DNA from: JAHEGP01 sp963792875
Lineage (GTDB): Bacteria > Pseudomonadota > Gammaproteobacteria > Pseudomonadales > JAHEGP01
Length of the DNA stretch: 64,000 bases
Reading direction: 5' to 3'
Assembly: GCA_963792875.1 (NCBI GenBank)
Contig: CAWBXV010000002.1
Location: forward strand, 620,001-684,000
Below are positions 1 through 9,004 of this stretch, piece after piece. Position numbers and translations under genes: made by a program. The first letter of the stretch is position 1, and each line of letters begins with the position of its first letter. Below the pieces are notes generated by a model. The model was not told the origin of the DNA and did no database searches. It saw nothing but the letters and a program-made list of their open reading frames with translations.

Positions 1-1
1 G

Positions 2-295
2 GCCATACTCAGCTTCTGCCCCTATCTGATGAAGACCCTGTCCGTGGTCGGCACCGCCGCCATGTTCCTGGTCGGCGGCAGCATCCTGCTGCACGGCATC
101 CCGGGCACACACGACCTGATGCACCACATCGTCGAGGCGGCGCGCGCGCTGCCGCTGGGCGAGGTGGCAGCGGTCCTGACGCCCACCCTGATCAACGGGC
201 TGGCGGGCGTGCTGGCCGGCGCTATCGTGGCGGCGCTGGTGAGCGTGCTGCAGCGGCTACTGCCGAAGTCGGCGGGCAAACCCGAGCGCCACTGA
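2..295 (+). CDS. DUF808 (YedI-like) membrane protein, C-terminal part
   Basis: Only the last 97 codons are present; the frame is open to the left edge, so the start lies outside the window. The residues form two hydrophobic stretches rich in Gly/Ala/Val/Leu (around the motif GTAAMFLVGG and a second one ending in AALVSVLQRLL), followed by a short basic tail. A His-Gly-Ile-Pro-Gly loop between them is what I associate with the C-terminus of DUF808/YedI inner-membrane proteins. Function of that family is unknown. The assignment rests on a short segment. Confidence 0.55.
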   Translation, partial: AILSFCPYLMKTLSVVGTAAMFLVGGSILLHGIPGTHDLMHHIVEAARALPLGEVAAVLTPTLINGLAGVLAGAIVAALVSVLQRLLPKSAGKPERH

Positions 296-306
296 GGCCG
301 CTGCCG

Positions 307-1860
307 CTACCAGAAGATGCGCATCATGGCCAGCATGCGGCCAAAGGCCGTGCCGTAGAGGAAGCCCAGGAAGCGCTGGAAATTCCTGTCGTCCTTGTCG
401 CTCTTGGGGTACAGGCCGCCGTATTTTCCGCCGAAGCGGTCGATCTGCACGGGTTGGGCATGGCAATAACTGCGCAGGCCGGCAGCACCGTTGACCTGCC
501 CCACGCCGCTGGCTTTGCGGCCGCCGAAGGGCGCCTCGATGGTGCCGTAGGACGAGGCCATGGAGTTGATATCCACGCAGCCGGTCTGGATGCTGGTGCC
601 GATCCGCCGCGCCTTGTCGATATCCGTACTCCAGACGCTGGCCGTGAGGCCGTAATGAGTGCCATTGGTGCGGGCGACGGCCTCTTCGGCATCGGCCACC
701 GGCACGATGCACATGACCGGGCCGAAGGTCTCCTCGTTGAGGCAGCGCATGTCGGGCGTGAGCCCGCTGAGCACCGTCGGCTCGAAGTAGAGGCCCTTGA
801 GCGATGGGTTGCGCCGGCCGCCCGCCAGCACCCGGGCGCCCTTGTCGATGGCATCCTGCACCTGCGCCTCGACTTCCCGCAGCTGGTCCTCGGTATAGAG
901 GGCGCCGACGTCGAATTCGCCCCGATCGGACTGCCGCAGACTCCGCGCCAGCTCGACGACCTTGGCGGTGAAGGCCTCGGCGACCGCCTCCTCGACGTAG
1001 ACGATCTCGTTGCCGCCGCAATACTGCCCCGCGTTGAGGAAGTTACCGGCCAGCGCACCGGCAGCGGCGTGATCGAGGTTGGCATCCGCGCAGACGATGA
1101 AGGGGTTCTTACCGCCCAGTTCCAGCGAGAACGGAATGAAGCGCTCGCCGCAGGTCACCGCCACCTGGCGGCCAATGCCCTCGCTGCCGGTGAACGACAG
1201 CTTGTCGACCCCGACCTCGAGCAGCGCCTGCCCGGTCGCGCCATCACCCTGAATGATGGTCACCAGCCCCTCCGGCAGCCCCGCGGCCTCGAACAAAGTA
1301 CCCACGATGCCCCCGGAAAAGGCCGTGGCGGAGGACGGTTTGATCAACACGGCGTTGCCCGCCAGCAGGGCCTGCACCGTCGGGTTGAGCGACAGGATAA
1401 ACGGCGCATTCCAGGGGCTGACCACGCCGACCACACCCAGCGGCTGATAGTGGATCTCCAGCTTCTTGGTCATGCCGATCAGCCCGTGCAGCCGGCGCCG
1501 CTCCGGCTTCAGCTGCTTCGCGGCCTTTCTGGCATGATAAAGCATGGCGTCGCAGGCGGTGAGGATATCCATCATCAACGCCTCATTGCGCGTCTTTGGC
1601 GTCTCCTTGAGGATGATGTCGATAAACTCATCCTGGCGCGACACCAGCACGTCCAGCGCCTTGAGCACATAGCTGGCGCGTTCCTCCACCGGCCGCTTCG
1701 CCCAGGCCTGCTGGGCGGCGCGCGCCTTGACCAGGGCGGCCTTCACGTCCTCGGGGGTCAGCGCCTCGATCTCGCCGATGGGCTCCAGATCCGCGGGACT
1801 GATCAACTGCAGCCGACGTCGCTGACCTGCCGGGGTTTCCAGTTTCTTGACGATTGCCAT
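307..1860 (-). CDS. NAD(P)-dependent aldehyde dehydrogenase
   Basis: A 517-residue protein of normal length for the aldehyde dehydrogenase superfamily, which oxidises aldehydes to acids with NAD(P)+. The catalytic cysteine is C281 in the motif GQYCGG and the general-base glutamate is E247 in LELGGK; the coenzyme-binding SPWNAPF and FTGSEGIG motifs are also present. The frame is open 88 codons further upstream, but I chose the ATG at 1860 because AGAGGA lies a suitable distance before it and homology begins there. The substrate cannot be told; long-chain, aromatic or semialdehyde substrates are all possible. Confidence 0.93.
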   Translation of the reverse strand: MAIVKKLETPAGQRRRLQLISPADLEPIGEIEALTPEDVKAALVKARAAQQAWAKRPVEERASYVLKALDVLVSRQDEFIDIILKETPKTRNEALMMDILTACDAMLYHARKAAKQLKPERRRLHGLIGMTKKLEIHYQPLGVVGVVSPWNAPFILSLNPTVQALLAGNAVLIKPSSATAFSGGIVGTLFEAAGLPEGLVTIIQGDGATGQALLEVGVDKLSFTGSEGIGRQVAVTCGERFIPFSLELGGKNPFIVCADANLDHAAAGALAGNFLNAGQYCGGNEIVYVEEAVAEAFTAKVVELARSLRQSDRGEFDVGALYTEDQLREVEAQVQDAIDKGARVLAGGRRNPSLKGLYFEPTVLSGLTPDMRCLNEETFGPVMCIVPVADAEEAVARTNGTHYGLTASVWSTDIDKARRIGTSIQTGCVDINSMASSYGTIEAPFGGRKASGVGQVNGAAGLRSYCHAQPVQIDRFGGKYGGLYPKSDKDDRNFQRFLGFLYGTAFGRMLAMMRIFW

Positions 1861-2117
1861 GGAGTATCCTCTCTTACTAAAAGCTGCGCTGACTGAAGCT
1901 GCGCAAAGGCCGCACCGCAGGGAACGGGCCCCCCGGACGAAGCACGCCCTGCCCGGGCGCTCAAATGGCGCGTATCTTACACCAAAACCGCTGCGATCGC
2001 GGTCTATGGCCCAAATTGTGAGCGGATCGTCATGTGTGGCCGCCGGCCTGCAAAATTGGCCGCGGCGCCTGCCATTGGCTATCATCGGGTTCTGTTTCCC
2101 GACCGGCGTGCAGGCCC

Positions 2118-2558
2118 GTGGCATCGATCTATCGGCTTCTCAACCCCACCATCAATGCGCTGCTGCGGTCGCCGCTGCACGGTATACTGAGCTGGCGCGT
2201 AATGACCGTGCACTACACCGGGCGCAAGTCCGGCCAGCGCTATGCCACGCCAGTGAGCTACTTCAGGGACGGCGACCGCGTTGTGTGCTTTACCAACGGC
2301 CGCTGGCGCCACAATTTCCGCGAAACGCGCCGCGTGCGCCTGCAGATCGCTGGCGCATCGCTGCAGGGCACGGCGCTGGCATCGCCCGCCACACTGCCGG
2401 CCAACGTCGCCACCATGAGCCGCTACTTCGCCGCGGTGCGGGCTGACGCCAAGTTCTACGGCGTTGGCTTCGACGAGCAGGGCGCGCCCGATCAACAGGC
2501 CGTCGAGCGCGCCGCGGTCGGCATGACCATGATAGCGATACGCCTGCAGCCCCTTTGA
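2118..2558 (+). CDS. nitroreductase/deazaflavin-dependent oxidoreductase family protein
   Basis: A predicted 146-residue protein with the pattern TGRKSGQRYATPVSY followed by a W/H-N-x-R segment, which resembles the split-barrel F420H2-dependent quinone reductase family (DUF385, deazaflavin-dependent nitroreductases). Family members outside actinobacteria may bind flavin rather than F420. An ATG exists at 2034, but the residues before the GTG at 2118 look non-coding and homology starts near the Y-R-L-L-N-P sequence, so I prefer the GTG. No good ribosome binding site is visible before either start, and the start is uncertain. Confidence 0.62.
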   Translation: MASIYRLLNPTINALLRSPLHGILSWRVMTVHYTGRKSGQRYATPVSYFRDGDRVVCFTNGRWRHNFRETRRVRLQIAGASLQGTALASPATLPANVATMSRYFAAVRADAKFYGVGFDEQGAPDQQAVERAAVGMTMIAIRLQPL

Positions 2559-2624
2559 GAGCGGCGCAGCGCAGGCACTCACGACAACGCCAGCCCGCCC
2601 CGGGCACAGTGGAGTACCCCGAGC

Positions 2625-3266
2625 ATGCCCCCTACCCCGTCCCCTGCCGAGCCCGCAAGCGCGGCCATCACCGCCCAGGAACTGACCGAGCGCGAGGCGG
2701 TGATCGCCCGCATGGACCGCTGGGCAACGCTGATGGATACGCGCTTTCGCATCCCCTTCACACCCATCCGCTTCGGCATCGACCCGCTGCTGGCGCTGGT
2801 GCCGGGGCTCGGCACCGCACTGGGCGCCCTGCTGTCCGCCTACATCTTCAAGCAGGCGCTGCACTACCGCACGCCGCCGGCCAAGCTGGCGAAAATGGTG
2901 TCGAACATCGGCGTGGAATTCGCCATCGGCCTGGTGCCGGTACTGGGCGCCGCCTTCGACGTCTACTGGCGCGCCAACGTGAAGAACGTCGACCTGCTGC
3001 GGGCGCACATCACCCCCGCGGCCGCGGCCCGCGAACAGCGCAAACTGCGCGCGCTGCGGCTGCGCCAGTTCGGCGTGTTCCTGCTGGTGGCGGCGAGCCT
3101 GGCGCTGGTGATCTACCTGTGGCGGAGCGACGCCGAGCTGTTCCCGGGCTTGCGCGGCTGGTTCCAGCCATCGCGGGAGGCGGCCGCGGCTCAGGGCGCC
3201 GGCGCCAGCTTCAGCTCCCTCAGCTCGGTGGGCAGCCAGGTGCTGGTACCCTTGCGGATGTTCTGA
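2625..3266 (+). CDS. DUF4112 membrane protein
   Basis: A 213-residue protein with the DUF4112 signature: a short N-terminal helix, then FRIPFTPIRFGIDPLLALVPG and a glycine-rich hydrophobic helix, a second hydrophobic segment near residue 105 (IGLVPVLGAAFDVYWRAN), and a third near residue 155. It should be an inner-membrane protein; the family function is unknown. Its last 25 codons encode a low-complexity Ala/Ser/Gly tail and overlap, on the opposite strand, the 3' end of the next gene by 76 bases. Confidence 0.8.
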   Translation: MPPTPSPAEPASAAITAQELTEREAVIARMDRWATLMDTRFRIPFTPIRFGIDPLLALVPGLGTALGALLSAYIFKQALHYRTPPAKLAKMVSNIGVEFAIGLVPVLGAAFDVYWRANVKNVDLLRAHITPAAAAREQRKLRALRLRQFGVFLLVAASLALVIYLWRSDAELFPGLRGWFQPSREAAAAQGAGASFSSLSSVGSQVLVPLRMF

Positions 3267-5017
3267 AAACCCAGCTCGGGCAGGCTGAACAGCGCGCCCT
3301 TGAGACCGGCCTTGAGATTCTGGCCACGATCGAATGGAGCCTGCACCGCGCCCACCACCGACATGCCGAGCGCGGCGGTCAGGTTGGCCAGCCCCAGCAA
3401 GGGCCGGGTGGCTGACCGCCCGTCGGTGAAGAACACGAAGTAGGAGTCGCGGTCGCTGCGCCGATAGACGCTTGAGGACAGCGTCGTAGCCTCGCGCAGT
3501 GCGGCCCAGCGTTCGCCACCCCGCTGCTGCGCGACGTAGATGCGCCGCAGCGACTGCAACTCGTCGACGCGACGCACCCGCCAGTAGCGCCGCACCTGAT
3601 CGGACGACGCGAACGGGATCGGGCTCGGCTCGAAGCGCAGGCCGAGGCGGCGGGCATACTCCCGGCGCAGGCTTTCCAGCCGGGAGCTGTCCAGCCCGTC
3701 ATCGCCGTGCTCGCGCGCCGCCTCGGCCATGGCCAGATCAACGGTGGCAAACAGCTCGGAGACGCAATTGCGGCGCAGCAGGCTGTAGCTCAGCGTCCGC
3801 TCCGCCAGCTCCCGGGCGTGGCGGTCCGCACGGATCATGGCGGCCGCCAGTTGCGGCCCGTCCCGCTGCACGGCGACGGGCAGCGGCGGGTCGTCCAGCG
3901 GGCCCATGCCGCGCGGGAGCGCCTCGCTATCGCGCAGCCGCCAGCGCCGCTCGCCCGTCGCCGCCACCCGCCGCAGCTCCTGCCAGCTCACCGCCGCGTC
4001 CTCGAGGTTGGCGTAGTAGCCCTCCCGCCAGGTCTGCTGCGTGCGCCAGCGTGCCAGCTCGGCTTGCCACCGCTGCCGCGCATCGGCCTCCAGCAGCGGC
4101 AGCACTTGCCGCGTCTGTGGACCCACGATGACGCTGGCGGCGTCGTCACCCAGGGTATTGATAAAAACCCAGCGCCCCTGATCGAGCGCAGCGCGCAGCG
4201 CCGACAGCCGCGCCATACCCAGCAGCATCGCCTGGCCCCAGTCGGGCCGTGGGCTCGCCGCCAGCTCAACCAGGCGCTGCCGCAATCCGGCCGCTGCCAG
4301 CACCAGGCCATCGCGGTCCGCCCCGCTGAGCGCGAATTCCGGCGGGCTGAACGGCGCCAGCGACAAGGCGCCGTCGCTCAGCGTCGCCTCGCCGTCCAGC
4401 ACGGCGAGCGCCAGCTGCGCCGCGGCGAGATCGCCATAGCGCACGCTGAAGGCATACTGCGGGCTGGGCAGCGCGCCGGGCGCAAAGTCCTGCGCCGAGC
4501 TGGACAGCGCCTGCACGGGCAGTTCGCGCAGCGCCGCCGCGGCGTCGGCACGCCGCTGCGTCAGCAGACCAGCGCCGTGGCGCTCGACCACGTCCTCCCG
4601 CAGGGACCGCAGCGGCGCCTGCGCGGGGCCGTGCCGGACCGCTGAGTGCTCGACCGCGAAGAAGCCGAAACCCGGCAGTTCGACGGGAGCAGGAGGCTGC
4701 TGCCGCAGCGCCGTCAGCAGGGCCAGATCGGCCTCGGCGTCGGCCAGGCGCTCAAGCTGCTGCTGCTGTGTCACGTAGCGGCCCACAAAGGCGCGGTGCA
4801 GCCGCGCGAAGGTCTCGGGGCTGACATCGATGAGCGTGCTGTGAATATTGCGGTTCTGATAGCCGCGGTAGGCCAGCTGAAACTCACCCCAGCGATCCCT
4901 CGACAGGATCAGGCGGCCGTGCAGAAACTGAAAGTGGAATACGTCGTCGTCAAAGCGCATCGCGGCGTGTCCGCCGCTGGCCTGATCCTCGTTGGCGTCG
5001 ATGTAGAGATAGGCCAT
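3191..5017 (-). CDS. secreted DUF4105/Lnb-like protein, papain-fold-like hydrolase candidate
   Basis: From the first ATG this is 608 residues. Two blocks recall the DUF4105/Lnb N-terminal family: GGHAAMRF (H17) near the start and SLLRRNCVSEL (C418) further on, a His and Cys arrangement like NlpC/P60-type thiol enzymes. In the same frame upstream of the ATG, codons between 5018 and 5098 encode a Trp-Leu-Arg start, a Leu/Ala/Cys/Gly/Val hydrophobic core and an A-L-A cleavage-like site, which is a convincing signal peptide. The only candidate start codons there are CTG (for example 5096-5098), so the true start is probably upstream and non-canonical or obscured by a sequence error. The preceding lipoprotein gene ends at 5115, within about 20 bases of that start, suggesting an operon. 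A DUF4105 label is moderately secure; enzymatic activity is inference. Confidence 0.6.
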   Translation of the reverse strand: MAYLYIDANEDQASGGHAAMRFDDDVFHFQFLHGRLILSRDRWGEFQLAYRGYQNRNIHSTLIDVSPETFARLHRAFVGRYVTQQQQLERLADAEADLALLTALRQQPPAPVELPGFGFFAVEHSAVRHGPAQAPLRSLREDVVERHGAGLLTQRRADAAAALRELPVQALSSSAQDFAPGALPSPQYAFSVRYGDLAAAQLALAVLDGEATLSDGALSLAPFSPPEFALSGADRDGLVLAAAGLRQRLVELAASPRPDWGQAMLLGMARLSALRAALDQGRWVFINTLGDDAASVIVGPQTRQVLPLLEADARQRWQAELARWRTQQTWREGYYANLEDAAVSWQELRRVAATGERRWRLRDSEALPRGMGPLDDPPLPVAVQRDGPQLAAAMIRADRHARELAERTLSYSLLRRNCVSELFATVDLAMAEAAREHGDDGLDSSRLESLRREYARRLGLRFEPSPIPFASSDQVRRYWRVRRVDELQSLRRIYVAQQRGGERWAALREATTLSSSVYRRSDRDSYFVFFTDGRSATRPLLGLANLTAALGMSVVGAVQAPFDRGQNLKAGLKGALFSLPELGFQNIRKGTSTWLPTELRELKLAPAP

Positions 5018-5114
5018 AACCCCTGCACGGCCCGCGCTGTCGGCCAGGGCCGCGTAACAAAAAACCAGGCCGCACAGCGCCAGCAGGGCGCCGCGCAGCC
5101 AACCGCTGCGCTGA

Positions 5115-5543
5115 TCAGCGGCCAGAGTAACCCTGCAGCACCAGCGCTGCCACTTCCGGCCGGCCGCCCGACCACGCCTGCGCGCGCTCCATGGCCTCGC
5201 CCTGGGGCAGATCCGCCGCAGCGAGGCCGCGACCGACGCTCAGCCAGGTCGCGGAGCTGGCTTCCCAGTCGCTGATGCCCTGCTCTGAGGCAAGCCGCGA
5301 CAGACCGCGCTGGAAGCTCTCGGCGCTACCCTCGCCGGCCGCTGCAAAGGCGCGGGTGTAGCTCTCGGTCTCGGTCTGGTAGCTGACGCTCTCATCTGCC
5401 CCTGAACCCCTGGACGCAGAGCTGGAGGTAAACGGGCTGGACACGACCTTGGAGCTGCTCTTGGAGCTGGCCACAAACGAACAACCCGACCCCACCACCA
5501 GCGCCGCTGCGGCGACAGCGGCCAGCGCGGCGCGCACTGCCAC
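5115..5543 (-). CDS. predicted small lipoprotein
   Basis: A 142-residue protein if started at the GTG at 5543, which has AGGTAGG just upstream; an ATG 41 codons earlier gives a poor N-terminus. The start gives a classical lipoprotein signal: a basic residue, an Ala/Val-rich core and Gly-Ser-Gly before C21, followed by a serine-rich linker. The C-terminal half (ERAQAWSGG, ISDWEASSATW) looks like a small helical domain. I recall Pseudomonas putative lipoproteins with similar ISDWEA-type sequences beside DUF4105 genes, but cannot verify this. It lies directly upstream of the DUF4105-like gene, so the two are probably co-expressed and both periplasmic. Confidence 0.65.
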   Translation of the reverse strand: MAVRAALAAVAAAALVVGSGCSFVASSKSSSKVVSSPFTSSSASRGSGADESVSYQTETESYTRAFAAAGEGSAESFQRGLSRLASEQGISDWEASSATWLSVGRGLAAADLPQGEAMERAQAWSGGRPEVAALVLQGYSGR

Positions 5544-5662
5544 GGGTTGCCTACCTGACAATCTACTGTTCAAAGCACACACTCCTGGATAGTCAATAAC
5601 TTCCCTCCCACAATAAGGGATCCATGCTGGCGCAGACAAGCCCTGTTTGCTCAAAGTGAGCC

Positions 5663-6985
5663 TCACCTGGCTGCGCGGGCGAAGCGGCGCGCGCTGGCGA
5701 TCTCCGCACCCATGTCGCGCACCGGCTCACAGGCGCCGGCGATCGCCTGCACCAGTTTCGGCAGCGTCAGCAGATGCGGACCGAGGATCGGCTTGCCCGT
5801 GGTGAGGATCGCCACGGCGATGTCGCGCTGCGGATCGCCCCAGGTGAAGATGTTGCTTAAGCCGAGGTGACCAAAGGCATAGTGGCTGTTGATGCCGTAC
5901 GCCCCGACGGGTCTGCCCCCGAGCATGAAGCCGGCCGAGTAGCGCATCGGCAGGAACACCCCGCGGTCCAGCAGGGTCTTGCCCGCCTCCTTGGTGGCCC
6001 GATAGACCGTGCGCGGGTCCAGCACCTGCTGGCCCTGCCAGCGGCCGTTGTCGATCATCATCTGATAGAAGCGGGTGACCTCTTCCGCCGTCGCGTAGAG
6101 ATTGGCGGAGGGGATCACCGCCCGCTTGAAGCGCTCGTCGTTGGAGCCCTCGACCACGGCCTCGAAGGGCGCGCCCAGCACCGTCTGCAGGTGATCGTTG
6201 ATGGGCTTGCCGCTGCTGCTGCCGGTGACGTAGTTGGTGGCCGCCAGGTCCAGATCCTCTGGCTCCAGCCCGTAGTTGAAAAAGCGCATGCCCAGCGGCT
6301 GGCGAATCTTCTCGTCCAGATACTGGCGGATGGACTTGCCGGTGGTCACCCGCACCAGCTCGGCGATCACGTAGCCGCTGGTGACGGCGTGGTATTCGGT
6401 GATGCGGCCCTCCGTGCAGCTGGGCTCGCTGGCGTAGATCAGCCGCAGCATCTCGTCATGGTCGAGCATGGTGTCGACCGCGATCGGCTCTTCGATTCTG
6501 GGCACGCCGCCGCGGTGGCAGAGCAGCTGATAGATGCTGATATTGCCCTTGCCGCGCTGGGCATAGTCCGGCAGGTAATAGCTGACCGGGTCCAGCAGGT
6601 CGATGTGGCCCTCTTCCGCCAGCTTGTGCGCCACCACGCCGGTGATACTCTTGGCGGCTGAAAACAGGCAGATGGGCGTATCCAGCCCCAGCACAACGGG
6701 CCCCGGACCTTCATGGGGCAGCAGCCCACCCGCGTACCCGAGGCTGCGATGCAGCGCGATCCTGCCGCGGCGCCGCAGGCACACGGTAATGCCCGGGTGC
6801 ATGCCCGAGCGATAGAGCGACTCGACCTCGCGCCATATGGACTTGACCGCGCGCTGGCTGAGCCCCACCTCGGCCGGGGCGACTTCGGCCGGATCGACGC
6901 GCGTCACCGCGTCAATGGCGCCCGGCAGGCGCGGCGCCCTGAACGTGCGCCGATACCACTTGCTGTCCTGAATCTTTGCCGACAT
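5663..6985 (-). CDS. serine hydrolase, beta-lactamase/penicillin-binding-protein fold
   Basis: A 440-residue class C beta-lactamase-like protein. The nucleophile is S109 in S-A-A-K, the second motif is a Tyr in EYHAVTSGY, and the third is the H-L-G in FGHLGLSN in place of KTG. This pattern is typical of esterase-type family VIII serine hydrolases (EstB, LovD-like) rather than true beta-lactamases. No signal peptide is visible, so it is likely cytoplasmic. The ATG at 6985 is preceded by AAAGGA; the 64 residues upstream of it in frame look non-coding. It is divergent from the CoA-disulfide reductase gene. Substrate unknown; a carboxylic ester is the best guess. Confidence 0.88.
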   Translation of the reverse strand: MSAKIQDSKWYRRTFRAPRLPGAIDAVTRVDPAEVAPAEVGLSQRAVKSIWREVESLYRSGMHPGITVCLRRRGRIALHRSLGYAGGLLPHEGPGPVVLGLDTPICLFSAAKSITGVVAHKLAEEGHIDLLDPVSYYLPDYAQRGKGNISIYQLLCHRGGVPRIEEPIAVDTMLDHDEMLRLIYASEPSCTEGRITEYHAVTSGYVIAELVRVTTGKSIRQYLDEKIRQPLGMRFFNYGLEPEDLDLAATNYVTGSSSGKPINDHLQTVLGAPFEAVVEGSNDERFKRAVIPSANLYATAEEVTRFYQMMIDNGRWQGQQVLDPRTVYRATKEAGKTLLDRGVFLPMRYSAGFMLGGRPVGAYGINSHYAFGHLGLSNIFTWGDPQRDIAVAILTTGKPILGPHLLTLPKLVQAIAGACEPVRDMGAEIASARRFARAAR

Positions 6986-7153
6986 TGCAGATCGTCCTTT
7001 GCTGATCGTTGTCATCGTACCACGGCTGCGACCCCTTCGCGGGCCGGGCAGGCGCCGGCGCCGGAGTGTACACGAGAACGCGCAGCGATGCCCCGACAGA
7101 CCGGCAGCCGGCTCGCCGCAATCCGGCCCGACCGCGTCATTCACCGCCACTGC

Positions 7154-7182
7154 TTGACATACGGCGACGCAGGGCATTGACT
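7154..7182 (+). promoter_or_regulatory. possible sigma70 promoter for the CoA-disulfide reductase gene
   Basis: A perfect TTGACA at 7154-7159 is followed after 17 bases by TTGACT, a weak -10 match, about 55 bases before the ATG at 7240. Only the -35 element is strong. Confidence 0.3.
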
Positions 7183-7239
7183 AAGCCCTTCGCAGTCGTT
7201 CTGAACATAACACCGATAACAGGAACAGAGGAACCGGCG

Positions 7240-8970
7240 ATGAAAGTAGTGATTGTAGGCGGCGTGGCCGGCGGGGGCTCCACCGCGGCGCGCATCCGGC
7301 GGCTGGACGAGCATGCCGAGATCGTCGTGCTCGAGCGCGACGATTATGTCTCCTTTGCCAACTGCGGCCTGCCCTATCATATCGGCGGCACCATCCCCGA
7401 GCGCGACAGCCTGCTGCTGCAGACCGCCGAGGGCCTGGCCCGGCACCTGGCGCTGGACGTGCGGGTGGGGCACGCGACGCTGCGCATCCTGCGCGACAGC
7501 AAGGAAGTCGAGGTCGAGGACCGCCGCGGACAGCGCATCTACCGCGAGAGCTGGGATTACCTGGTGCTGTGTCCCGGCGCCCAGCCCAACCGCCCGCCCA
7601 TCCCCGGCATTGACGACCCGCGCGTCCACGTGCTGCGCAATATTCCGGACATGGACCGCATCATCGAGCAGCTCGACCGGGGCGCCGCGCGCGGCGTCGT
7701 CATCGGCGGCAGCTACATCGGCCTGGAGGTGGCCGAGGCGTTCCGAGAGCGTGGCCTGGACACCACCGTCATCGAGATGGCCGACCGCCTCATGCCCTGG
7801 CTGGACCCCGAGCTGACCCGCGTTCTCCATTACCACGCCAGCGCGCACGGCGTCGACGTGCGGCTCAACACCGCCGCCCGCGCCTTCACCGATGAGGGCG
7901 GCGAACTGACCCTGACGCTGTCGGACGGCACGTCGCTGGCCACCGACATCGTGGTCATGGCCACCGGCGTGGTACCTGACGTATCGCTGGCGCGCGATGC
8001 CGGCCTTGCCATCGGCCCGCGCGGGGGCATCGTGGTCGATGCGCAGATGCGCACTTCCGCGCCCGACATCTTCGCCGCCGGCGATGCCGTGGAAACGCCC
8101 CACCTGACCACCGGCGCAGCGACGCTGTCCAACCTGGCAGGCCCTGCCAACCGCCAGGGCCGCATCGTCGGCGACGTCATCTGCGGGCGCGACAGCGGCT
8201 ACCGGTCCACGCAGGGCACCGGCGTGGTCAAGGTGTTCGACATGACCGCCGGCGGCACCGGCATGACCGAGTCCCAGGCGCGCGCCGAGGGCCTCGACTA
8301 CCGCAAGGTCCATCTGCACCCCTCCGGCCATGCCGGTTATTACCCCGGCACCACCTCCATGTATCTGAAGGTGCTGTTCGAGCCGACCGAGGGGCGGCTG
8401 CTGGGCGCCCAGGTGGTGGGCTGGGACGGCATCGACAAGCGCATCGACGTACTGGCCACGGCGCTGCGCGCCGGCATGACCGTGTACGATCTCGAACATC
8501 TGGAGCTGGCCTATGCGCCGCCTTATGCGTCGGCCAAAGACCCGGTCAATATGGCGGGGTTCATCGCCTCTAACCTGCTGCGCGGCGATATTCACCTGTG
8601 GTATGCCGACGAGTACCCCGACTGCGCGGCCCGGGTGACGCTGCTGGACGTGCGCTCGGTGGACGAACACGCGCACTGGACCGTGCCGGGCGCGCTCAAC
8701 ATCCCCCATACCGAACTGCGCGAGCGCCTGCACGAGGTGCCGAGGGACAAGCCGGTCTATACCTACTGCCGCTCGGGATTCCGCAGCTATCTGGCCTACT
8801 GCCTGCTGAAGCAGCGCGGCTTCGAGCAGGTGGCCAGCCTGTCCGGCGGCATCATGACCTTTCACGCCCTGCACAAGACGCCGATGGCCACCGGCCAGGC
8901 CGGCGTGCCCATGGTCACCTATGCCGAGGAGATCCTGGCGCAGCGCCCCGGCGGCATGGACAACGCCTGA
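7240..8970 (+). CDS. CoA-disulfide reductase fused to rhodanese domain
   Basis: A 576-residue fusion. Residues 1-450 form a pyridine nucleotide-disulfide oxidoreductase with FAD motif VVIVGGVAGG at the N-terminus, the single active-site cysteine C42 in SFANCGLPYHIGG typical of CoA-disulfide reductases, and a second NAD(P) Rossmann motif near residue 150. Residues 460-560 are a rhodanese domain with catalytic C510 in YTYCRSGFRS. Characterised CoADR-RHD enzymes reduce CoA disulfides, persulfides and polysulfides, linking NAD(P)H to sulfane sulfur handling. The ATG at 7240 follows GAGGAACCGGCG. It is transcribed alone, away from the serine hydrolase. Confidence 0.93.
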   Translation: MKVVIVGGVAGGGSTAARIRRLDEHAEIVVLERDDYVSFANCGLPYHIGGTIPERDSLLLQTAEGLARHLALDVRVGHATLRILRDSKEVEVEDRRGQRIYRESWDYLVLCPGAQPNRPPIPGIDDPRVHVLRNIPDMDRIIEQLDRGAARGVVIGGSYIGLEVAEAFRERGLDTTVIEMADRLMPWLDPELTRVLHYHASAHGVDVRLNTAARAFTDEGGELTLTLSDGTSLATDIVVMATGVVPDVSLARDAGLAIGPRGGIVVDAQMRTSAPDIFAAGDAVETPHLTTGAATLSNLAGPANRQGRIVGDVICGRDSGYRSTQGTGVVKVFDMTAGGTGMTESQARAEGLDYRKVHLHPSGHAGYYPGTTSMYLKVLFEPTEGRLLGAQVVGWDGIDKRIDVLATALRAGMTVYDLEHLELAYAPPYASAKDPVNMAGFIASNLLRGDIHLWYADEYPDCAARVTLLDVRSVDEHAHWTVPGALNIPHTELRERLHEVPRDKPVYTYCRSGFRSYLAYCLLKQRGFEQVASLSGGIMTFHALHKTPMATGQAGVPMVTYAEEILAQRPGGMDNA

Positions 8971-9004
8971 GGGCGGCCCCGGGCGATCGCAGGCCTGGGG
9001 CGGG

